This document shows, piece after piece, positions 55,820 to 64,000 of a DNA stretch of 64,000 bases (position 1 is the first letter of the stretch; each line of letters begins with the position of its first letter). This DNA is from Aphrocallistes beatrix (lineage: Eukaryota > Porifera > Hexactinellida > Sceptrulophora > Aphrocallistidae), in NCBI GenBank assembly GCA_963281255.1, contig OY725492.1:2341696-2405695 (forward strand), in the 5' to 3' direction. The notes below the pieces were generated by a model, which did no database searches, was not told the DNA's origin, and saw only the letters and a program-made list of their open reading frames with translations. Position numbers and translations under genes: made by a program.

Positions 55820-57120
55820 CTAGATTCAATGGTTTACGCGTTATTAGACAATTTATCACTTTGGTAATTTGTCTGATAACTCGTAAACCATTGAATCTTA
55901 AGCAAGCGACCCAAACTTTTTCTGTAGAGCAAAAAAATGTCATCGTTCAAATGGATGAGATTCATATAAAATTAGGTATAGCCTACAAAGGAGGCAAATT
56001 ATTGGGTTCTAGTGTAAATTCAGATGATCCTACTAAAACAGTATTTGCTATCATGTTTCTAGTCTACATAAAAAAATGGTCATGTGTTGTACTTTTATTG
56101 CCATTCGCATCTAATTCTGGTATTAAATCTTGCATTCGCGACATTGAGTTATGTAGATTGCTTGTTCAGGTAATCACAACAGACAACTATCCCCTTAATG
56201 TCAAACTTTTGAAACTATTTTCTCCTTTTGGTAAGCCTCGAGTGTGTCACTATTGTGAAATTACGAGTAATATACCTCTTTTTCCTACATTTGATTTGTA
56301 CATATTCTATCAACTATTAGAAATAAATTACTAAACCAAAAATCTGATAATAAAGCCTTCGTTTACCCTTGCTTAGAAAATTTTGTATCAATTCGTGTTC
56401 TTATCTCTTAAAGCAATGTTCTGCCTGTTTTCGAGACGTCCAAATTCTTCATAATTCTGAAAAACAAGTTTCGCCCGCGTTTAACATTTAAATAATGTAA
56501 TCCTTCAATTCTCGAGCGTCAAAATGTCAAACTTGTCTTAAAAGTATTTCATGAATCAACAATAGCTGCTTTAACTATTCAAAATTGTCAACGTTGTGCC
56601 GATTTAAAGACTGATACTTCTGATTTTATCCAAATCTTTATATGTTTATGGAAAATGTTTAATATAAATATGCTATTCAAACATATTCGTCTAAATGATC
56701 CTCTATCCACCCCTTTAATATCAATTTTGCGAAATTTGAAGCTTTTCATATTTGAAACGAGTTGCCTATTGGTTAGATGCTTGGCAATCACTCCCTGGAA
56801 AAGTTGGCAAATTAAGTAACTAGACATTAACAAGTTTTAGACATGCTTGCCTTGCCTTGCCCCAAATTACCAATCATTTCACAAAAATTGTGGGGTTTCC
56901 TACCACATAACTTCTTTCCTTCAGACAGACACCACTTTGGTCTATATCGCATGATGTCAGGTGCTAATTATCATGTTTCCTATCTTCAAAACTTAGAAAC
57001 AGAGCGCAGTCTAAAGTTTTCAAATAATTTAAAAATTTTCTCCAGTCATTCAGATTCTAGTGTTAGCTTGCAAGATTTTATTCTGTCTTTTTCATCTTTA
57101 CGGCAATGGCTACAATTTAC
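55820..57120 (+). pseudogene. P-element-like (THAP9-type) transposase, decayed
   Basis: The first open piece (to 56334) reads FSVEQKNVIVQMDEIHIKLG, IAYKGGKLLGSSVNSDDPTK, TVFAIMFLVYIKKWSCV and VQVITTDNYPLNVKLLKLFS. Later pieces read TSDFIQIFICLWKMFNIN, KHIRLNDPLSTPLI, and GLYRMMSGANYHVSYLQNLE. These follow P-type transposases: DExxIKxxxxYxxGKxxG with the first Asp, TDNxxxNxxLFxxF with the second, then RLNDPL and GRYRQLSGGNYHVS. The N-terminal THAP finger is not seen. An inverted pair at 55834-55896 (ATTCAATGGTTTACG) overlaps its start. Multiple stops are present. Confidence 0.65.
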
Positions 57121-57850
57121 GTCAATGGCTACCACCAGATCTGTAAAGAGGATAATAGATTCCGGAGCGAATCAGCCTTCTATAATAGTGAGCTTCGGCG
57201 CGAAAAATTCAAGGCTCGATAACGCAGAGTATTCTAGTGATACTTCTGGTGTGGTCGGATTGAAATCGGGTCCTGCTGTATATTTCCCAAAGGAGCAAGA
57301 TAGTCTATGCTTACCATCGGTGATGCACAAGTCTTTAAGTGGTCACTCTATTCAAAAGCAGTGGTTTGAAGATTATTCGTGACTTAAGATGTGTGACGAC
57401 AGGAAATCATTATATTACATAATCTGTCACTGAGCACTTGAGAATCGCAGTATATAACATTCGGATATAACCTGTTGCTCTAACAATCCTTGGAAGAACA
57501 AGGTCTCTGGGTTTTCCAAATTCAAAAAGGGGGAAGCTGGGCTGGACAAGCATGTGAATAGTGGAATTCAAAAGATGGTAGTGTATGCTATGACAGCGCG
57601 AAGCATGCCGCCCAACAAAAGGTTAAGTTAGATGAGTGGGTAAATGCGAAATTTGAGTTTTCAAGGACTGGTCTGAAGGCTATCTTTGAAGCCGTGAGGT
57701 TGTGTGGGCACCAGTGTTTCCCGATGCAGGATTACAGAGACGAAGATGTTTCAGCCAATTTCAACAGCATTGTGAATGTGATAGCATGGAGATATCGAGC
57801 TCAGTCAATTATTGTTTAGAGAAATAACTGGTTCGCTCGATGCAAGGGTA
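57121..57850 (+). pseudogene. hAT-type (ZMYM1/DUF4371-like) transposase N-terminal part
   Basis: Open pieces read a basic start (TTRSVKRIIDSGANQPS), PAVYFPKEQDSLCLPS and SIQKQWFEDYS-stop-LKMCDDRKSLYYIICH. Next come GFSKFKKGEAGLDKHVNSG, then FEFSRTGLKAIFEAVRLCGH, FPMQDYRDEDVSANFNSIVN. This is the order of the TTF-type zinc finger (W-x-x-WL, CFxC, GFSxWKxA, HExS) and the start of the RNase H domain (FLxRQGLALRGHxDE-x-x-NFxxLL) in ZMYM1-like hAT proteins. The Cys positions of the finger are mostly lost and there are several breaks. The catalytic C-terminus is not seen. Confidence 0.6.
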
Positions 57851-59291
57851 TGGGTAAATAGGCAAACATTTCGACTCATATGTATGCCTACCTGTGACGA
57901 CATGATAAGCTGAGAGAGCATTTAGTATTTTGCGCAGAATACACACATACCTCAGGAACTCAGAGACACAACAGAGGTTGAACTACTCCTCTGTACTGGT
58001 ACCACATAGGGGTGTAGCGAGGATGCTGGATATGTGCCCTATTATGAACGGGTTCATCGACAGCACGACTCAAAGGATTAACATATTAGGGCATAATTAC
58101 GAGTGTAAAGTTGGCGCAGTATTCGACTGAGCACAGTTTGAGTAAACATTTAACAAACTTCCCATTATCATATTTAAATAAATCTGGTACCATTCGAAAG
58201 AGGAGGATTAGTGCTCTCTTTCAACATGATAAAGTTTTTAAAATATTTCTTAATCGATGACTTATAATATAATATGTCCGAGCACAGCTTGACCAATTAT
58301 TTGGTCTGCTTTCTATAAGAATTTTATTATCAAACTTTGTAGGCAGGCTACTTGATGATAAGCCCTACTGAGTTTAAATTTCAAGAAAAAAATTCTGATT
58401 TTTTTTTAGAATTGAAAGTTCGGGCAAATCCCCCGCTAACGTACTGAATGAGCATGTATCGATTCTAGAATTCACATCCTATATGTGTTAGTTCGATCCC
58501 TATTTGGCATAATTCTATAATAGAAACACAGTGCTCTCCTCCGATCTGATTTTATTTGCAATAGCCTTCGAAATCAGCTTCGATGGACTCATTGAAATTC
58601 CGAGTTTTATTAAATTCTGGTCACGGTGTTTCTATCTAAAGTTGTTTCTACCACTAATCTCTAGAAATAGCACACCATTTATTTGTGGTAGTTCCATATA
58701 ATATAGCTATATTAGCTGATAATTTATCATATTTAGATCGTTATATTTTACTCATTTTTCGAATTGTTAAAAAACAAGTTGATTTTGATTCAATGTATAT
58801 GCATACGTTTTGGAAGCTAGACATTACATTCTTTAGTTTGACGTTTTGTATTCTCTTGTGTGATGATATCCAAATCAATCCAACACAATCAAACTTTCTA
58901 AAATAAGCCACTTCAAGTAAGGATCTTCTCATCACCCTATCTATCTATTTTCGTCATCCCGAATTCCTATATGGTTTAGAAATTGAAGAAATTGGTTTAT
59001 TTCTACAAACTTACATTATATCGTTATCATTCAATTCTAAACTAGTTGGTTCATTATTTTTCTAATCTATTCATCTACTCATAGCAAATCATTGTTTAAT
59101 TTCAATTCAACTTTGAACAAGACACGTGTCCCAATGAAAATCTCTTCTACTAGTAGGTTCCTAAATTAACAATTGCAAATATTAGTACAGCTGCATCAAC
59201 TATTTTTAGGTTCCAAAACCACACTTTATATGTATATATTTATTAGATTCATTCTATAGATTTACCTTTAGATCTACAAAGATTTAGCGAT
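57851..59291. other. Mostly unrecognised; possible LINE scrap
   Basis: The plus frame 58685-58906 ends ILLCDDIQINPTQSNFL, which resembles the GDIxxNPGP 2A-like motif found near the N-terminus of some LINE proteins, after a hydrophobic stretch. Two motif residues differ, so this is weak. The frame at 57930-58130 is not recognised. Confidence 0.3.
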
Positions 59292-60861
59292 TTGAATTTT
59301 GGAAGATTTCTGTTATTCTCCGCTCTAAATGATAAACTCTCCACTAGTCCTAGAGACTCAAATTCAATATGGGGCGCACTTTCTAAAGACATTTATGGTC
59401 GTAACAGGATTTCTCAAAGGAGCAAGTTATACCTGAAGTGGACAAAGAATAATTTTGGCATTCAGCCAGTACTCAAACAAAGGTTTGCCGATATTCAATC
59501 TGAAGATCTTCGTGTATGTTATTGTAGCTTAGATTTGCTCTCAATGAAAATTCGAACAACTTTGGTTAACTCAGCCATACTGAGGATTAATTGTGATGGG
59601 GGAAAATGAGAAGAATTCCACCATAATGGACTCTTCTGAGTTGGTTTGGGAGAAGGTAGAGTTTGATTTACAAGTGATAATTTACTAATAGTTTGCTCCT
59701 CCGCTGCATCTGATATTGATACATAATGAACTAAAAAATAGATATCAAAATGTTAGTCTAGATTCTGAAAATAATAGTGGGGAAAGTGTCTATCACACGT
59801 TTATTTATTGTGAATCAATATTATGGGTTGATGGTTACAGGTATTTTGATTATATAATTCCAGGTTTTCTGCAATTTGTAGATTTAAAGCAGCTTCATAG
59901 TTGTGAAGAATTCATATCTAAACTAATGACTAAACTAAGTGGCAGTTTAATAGAGAGAAGTCCACCGGTTATCTTGTGGATTTTATCAACATCTGAACTT
60001 TTGAATTTTGATCATAAACTAATAAATGGTCTATTCAATAAAAATGATGTATTGTTAAGTGGTAGTTCAATGAAGAAACTTACATCTTGGAAAAAAGATT
60101 TGGAAATTAAAGTAAAAAATAATGGGATTGAAGAGTAAGAGCACTGTATACAGATTGTTTAGTTAAACTACAAGGTTCTCTAAATAATGTTTCATTATAT
60201 GTGTCGAATTCAAACTCCTCATCCTCAGCGGGTAGAGGATCAACGACGAGCCCTGCCTTTACGATCTTCTATTAAAGTAATAGACGTCCAGGAACAATTT
60301 AGTGATTTAGGCTCAGATTCAGATGTTTCCTGTTCTAATAATCAGGGATCTGGCGAGTTTTTCCTTGAATTAGATGATTGGAATAATACATGTTATAAGG
60401 ATGTTGCTGATATATATAGGTTAGATAGAAATTGTCCAATATATTCGCTAGATATATTGGATAAAGAAAAGTAGTACTGTAGTAGAAAAACAAATAGCCC
60501 ATTTTTTTCAAGCATGGGCCGTATGCAAATTTAATAATTGTTTATCTTTTTATTTTTCTATTGAAGATATTAACAAGTTAATAGATAATAATATAATCCC
60601 AGTTAAATACGAGTTTAAAGGAGTTTTATCATTAACACACTCAGATTGTAGGACTGCCCATTCTCGACATCTGTCAAGTGTTGAAAGAGAAAAGATTGGT
60701 GAGATTTTGAATAATAATCCTGCTAGTAATACTTTTTATAAACAGTTTACTGATAAGGATAATGTAGAAGGATTCCTTCATGGTAATTTTATCTAAAATC
60801 AAAAGAATGTTTAAGGCGTGTTAAATCTGAATTTAAATCCTCGTATAGATTTAACAATGAT

Positions 60862-61215
60862 ATGACAGATATTATAGCGACACAGGAATATTTTCGTTCA
60901 TTCCTAACAGAAGTTCCTGTTTCAGGGTACATTCAGTATATAGTCCAGGAACCATTTGTAGTCCATCTTTATTCTCAAAACCAGATGGAACTATTTAAAC
61001 TATTCCAAAAGAAAGACATTGTATTGAAATTAGATCCAACTGGCTCTCTTATAAGTAAGCCATCTAAAGTTACTAATAAAATTTATTACTATGCCCTTAC
61101 TTTACAGCATCCAGAATTTTGTACAAGCCCTAAACCAGTTGCAGAAATGATCAGCAGTTATCATGGGACTGCTGAAATATCTCAATTTTTTAATAATTGG
61201 GGTTTAACTTCTTAG
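60862..61215 (+). pseudogene. Transposase core fragment (MULE-like/unassigned DDE)
   Basis: 118 open codons. VLKLDPTGSLISKPSK is followed by KIYYYALTLQHPE, PKPVAEMISSYHGTAEISQF. I remember a family in cnidarians and arthropods with LDATGxVxxKP, YYYALxL and PVAEMxSxxH, annotated only as hypothetical or transposase-like. In it the Asp is the first catalytic residue. Just downstream (61240-61420) VEMDYSWAMMHSTCIAFNK supplies the second Asp, and SNAIVENWFKIVKYNI (about 61920-61970) a plausible Glu. A His/Cys block is expected near 61400 (VLRHYASG here). Assignment to the Mutator-like group is inference. Confidence 0.6.
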
Positions 61216-62472
61216 TTAATATTACACAAGGCGTTAAGTATTACACAAGTTGAAATGGATTATAGTTGGGCGATGATGCATAGTACATGTATAGCCTTTA
61301 ATAAGATCAACATCATGAGTTATTTGAATAAATGTTGGGAGTTTGTTGATAATCTAAAGTCAAAATTGGATATCACAACAGTCTCCATCTTTGTTCTGCG
61401 CCATTATGCATCGGGTTAGTTATAATTTAGATAAGCGCTATAAGATTGACAAAAGGTTGAAGCACGTGATATTGCATGTATTAAGTACAATGGTACAGAG
61501 CACTAAAATTAATGAAATATATACTCTATTTTAGTCGTTGTGTTATTTATTGGGTAGTGAGTTTATGTTACTAATCGTATCTAGTAGTATGTTAGATCTT
61601 GAGGCGTAATAGTATGTTAGATATTGAGGCGCTAGTAAGAGGAAATATAGAAATTAATGATAAAGTTCCTGAATTAATTGATGAATAATCTGTTGTAAAA
61701 GAGAATAGTGAGACTTATAGGCAAAGATCTCCTTTTGGGAGACATTTTGACAAAATATATTTAAATGCTTATATCAATTTAGAGCCGATAAAGGCTGTCA
61801 GTATTAAAAATGTACCATATTATCCTAATTCACTTGAATATCTATTAACCAATTATCTCCCTATACTTCCGTTTTGGACAGGTATAATAATAAGTAAATC
61901 AGGCAAGATAGAATTCATACTGGCAGCAATGCCATTGTTGAGAATTGGTTTAAAATAGTTAAATATAACATATTTAAATCGGAAATAAATATTAGACCAT
62001 GTGATTTTATTCGTACTATATATCCACATATAGAAGATAGAATGGCATCTTTTAAGTTTGCGCTTCAATCATTGGCTCATAAATTTTCAAGGTTAAAAAA
62101 AGAAAGCAGGAATTAGTATCTAATGAAGAAGAATGCAAAGAGGATTGAGAAAAAAGGAAAAAAGCGAAATTAAGTTATATTTTTCCTGCGGCTAGTAAGA
62201 TCGATAAAATTTTTAGATTTAAGATTATGAATAAAATAAATGGTTCATTTAAGATTATGAATAAAATAAATGGTTCAAATTAAAAGAAAACTACTTAAAG
62301 AAGATGAGTCTATAGCTCCTAAATTGAAATGTTATAAAACAACTTTAGAATCAGATGTGTTAGCACCAGATCAAATTGAAATTCTGAATGATTTAGATGT
62401 ATTAGCATTAGGTAGTATCGAGTTGATATTACCAGATTTTAAACCACCTTCATTAATGGGTCAAACGAAAAT

Positions 62473-62980
62473 TTGAAAAGACTTATAGGTTTAAATATTG
62501 TAAACCCAGTTATTTGTAGGAATGATAGTAACTGTAGAACTAATTTGAATGATTTAATTCCATCATTAATGTTTCCGGTTCCAATGGATGGGAATTGTTT
62601 ATTTTCGTCCCTTTCTTATTTAATTACAGGAAGCATTGATAACCATCATCAAATGCATTTAGATAATTACTGATAACATGAGTGGTAAATTTAAAGTTAT
62701 ATGTGATAAATTCATAAGTAAATATCCTCGATCAGGGATCAACTATCGAAATACAAAAGACTATATAACAAAGTCAAATATGAAGGGAGCGAAAAAATGG
62801 GATATTGATTTTGAACTGTTGCCGCAGCCCTAATTTTTAAGACTGATATTTGGGTTTATAGTACAAATGATATGGGAAATAAATGAATGATTTATTCAGG
62901 AAAAGGTGCCAGTCTAGATCAAATAATTAAGGCCCCGCCTGCTAATGAAGAATGATCTTTGTAGTATATACGTCATGCGA
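62473..62980 (+). pseudogene. OTU-family cysteine protease domain
   Basis: PSLMFPVPMDGNCLFSSLSY carries the catalytic Asp-Gly-Asn-Cys of OTU deubiquitinases at about 62574-62615. Next come a helical stretch and KVICDKFISKYPRSG, YITKSNMKGAKKWDID. The end of the domain (about 62960-63010) has RHASNH and TEPIIALNG in neighbouring frames, where OTU proteins have the catalytic His (xHYxxI). The domain follows the transposase core in the same orientation, after a basic linker (62160-62290), and is presumably part of the same element. It is broken at several points. Confidence 0.7.
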
Positions 62981-63122
62981 GTAATCACTGAACCTATAAT
63001 AGCTTTAAATGGGCGTTAATTCATTTTATAACATTCGTTTTAGAGGGATTTCTTATGTTAAATATTTTATGATAGACACATTTAATTTAGGGCTGTTCAA
63101 ATACATTTACAAAGCAGTATAC

Positions 63123-63590
63123 CTGTACCCGGACTAAAATATTTGAAAACTTCATTACTATTGATTCACATAGAAATATAGTACTGCTAAATTTGGAATA
63201 TTTTTAAGGATTCCTTACTACGGTAAGGGATACAATTAATAAGATTTCAGATTCAAAATATACAAGATACATCGAATTAATCAAAGTAGAGTATTTCTAA
63301 TCAACTAATCATTGCCAACGTTTCAAATTATCAATCAGTACCACAGTGTGCAACATTTCAATTTTGGTGATGAATTATGGCAGGTGGCACAGGTTCATAG
63401 ATTTTGTATTGATGGTGATCAATTTATTTGAAATTTTCAACTATGACTAATTCGAATGTGTACATTTCGAATGAGATAGACTCTTTGTTTCTCTTAGAGT
63501 TAGAATTCATTTTCGTTCATGAAAAGATCCAAATTAGTGCTGGTTGTATGAGGAAGAATGAAGTGTTCAAATTCTGTCCCGCTAGTGGGT
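63123..63590. mobile_element. MITE subfamily D2, copy 3
   Basis: Left end CTGTACCCGGACTAAAATAT, right end near GTCCCGCTAGTG. The interior matches 18890-19367 (AAGGGATACAATTAATA, TTTCAGATTC). It is more diverged than the others. Confidence 0.7.
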
Positions 63591-63597
63591 GTATTAC

Positions 63598-63820
63598 ATT
63601 AACCAGACAAAAGTGTTTGAACACCTCATTTTTCCCATACAACCAGTACTAAAATAGGGTATTTTCATTGAGGGAAACGCATCCAGTCCCTATGAGATTC
63701 CAAGAGTGATTTCAAATTCGAAATCTACACATTCGAATACACCACAGTTGAAGATATCTAACAAATTTATTATCCCAATGGATATAAATATCAACCTGTG
63801 CCACCAGAGGTAATTCATCA
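63598..63820. mobile_element. MITE subfamily D2, copy 4 (left half)
   Basis: Starts CATTAACCAGACAAAAGTGT and runs to CAGAGGTAATTCATCACC, where the family A 5' motif begins. The right half is missing, apparently replaced by the A copy. Confidence 0.7.
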
Positions 63821-63825
63821 CCATC

Positions 63826-64000
63826 ATATCCTCACTGTTAAAACTCGATTAATGTGCATGTGTGTATGTGTGCGTATATATCATATCTATCTATCTGCAA
63901 CGAATTTTTTAAAGAAACACTACCAGGCACATAAAGCTGATTTTTGGCATGTGGGAGTCTTTGGCGATGGCTTCACTAAGTTCTGACCTCAGGCCAAAAT
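63826..64000 (+). repeat. Repeat family A, copy 14 (cut by window end)
   Basis: Starts with the terminal motif ATATCCTCACTGTTAAAACT, then a TG/TA-rich run and GCAACGAATTTTTTAAAGAA, and continues as family A to the edge. It confirms the 5' end deduced from 49843. Confidence 0.75.

Larger units (their letters stand above)
59292..63040 (+). mobile_element. Decayed element: DDE-type transposase plus OTU protease domain
   Basis: A plus-strand run of coding pieces across 3.7 kb, broken at many points. The order is 59292-59609 (WGALSKDIYGRNRISQRSKL), 59716-60138, 60187-60474, about 60480-60800 (VKYEFKGVLSLTHSDCRTAH), 60862-61215 (first catalytic-type Asp), 61240-61420 (DYSWAMMHST), about 61930-62100 (VENWFKIVK), and 62473-62980 (OTU domain). 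I found no terminal repeats. It may have been larger, since 58135-59290 and 63040-63120 are featureless. Confidence 0.6.

Noticed and set aside
58685-58906. A LINE protein with a 2A-like peptide
   Set aside because: Only ILLCDDIQINPTQ resembles the motif, with two key positions changed and no reverse transcriptase nearby; kept only as a weak remark.

Overview
This 64-kb window is AT-rich metazoan nuclear DNA, from an invertebrate with a transposon-loaded genome. Several TE gene families resemble ones I know mainly from arthropods and cnidarians, but species and phylum cannot be fixed from the sequence. I see no rRNA, tRNA, CRISPR array or prokaryotic feature.

The only host gene I can support is on the minus strand. 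Two exons of the E1 subunit of 2-oxoglutarate dehydrogenase (OGDH) lie at 50856-50999 and 8366-8621. Both have consensus splice sites, are open throughout, and join in phase 0 exactly where the family reads AYQ-x-x-GH. The intron between them is 42,234 bp, so about two thirds of the window is a single intron filled with mobile elements. The exons before and after these two were not found.

Layout, left to right. 0-8 kb: Helitron-like repeats (families A and B), foldback elements, a pogo/Tigger remnant and a TA-flanked MITE. 8.4-8.6 kb: OGDH exon. 10-12 kb: DD37D-type mariner with a hAT MITE inside. 12.3-16 kb: Ty3/gypsy fossil carrying two hAT MITEs. 16.6-20.2 kb: a run of abutting TA-targeted MITEs. 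22-26.5 kb: more MITEs. 27-28.5 kb: full-length mariner inside a pogo-type MITE. 29-33.5 kb: LINE and Tigger scraps, a B repeat and a second gypsy fossil. 34-35.6 kb: mariner split by a foldback element. 35.7-36.2 kb and 47.7-48 kb: elements whose ends are arrays of short iterated repeats. 37.2-43.6 kb: two long-TIR DNA elements side by side, each with a decayed gene of an unnamed, widespread family. 43.6-46.5 kb: a second decayed relative of one of them. 50.9 kb: OGDH exon. 53-55.8 kb: nested mariner. 55.8-57.9 kb: P-element-like and hAT (ZMYM1-like) transposase remnants. 59.3-63 kb: decayed element combining a DDE-type transposase with an OTU cysteine-protease domain.

The candidates closest to an undescribed system are: (1) the 2.95-kb TIR element at 40661-43614, whose long TIRs also bound gene-less derivatives at 3049-3768 and, with ends lost, 48206-48926, implying that the orphan protein or a relative is a transposase; (2) its neighbour at 37212-40648; (3) the DDE+OTU element; and (4) DINE-1/Helentron-like families A and B, which share both ends and spread CRE and AP-1 type sites through the intron. 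No TE gene here looks intact.
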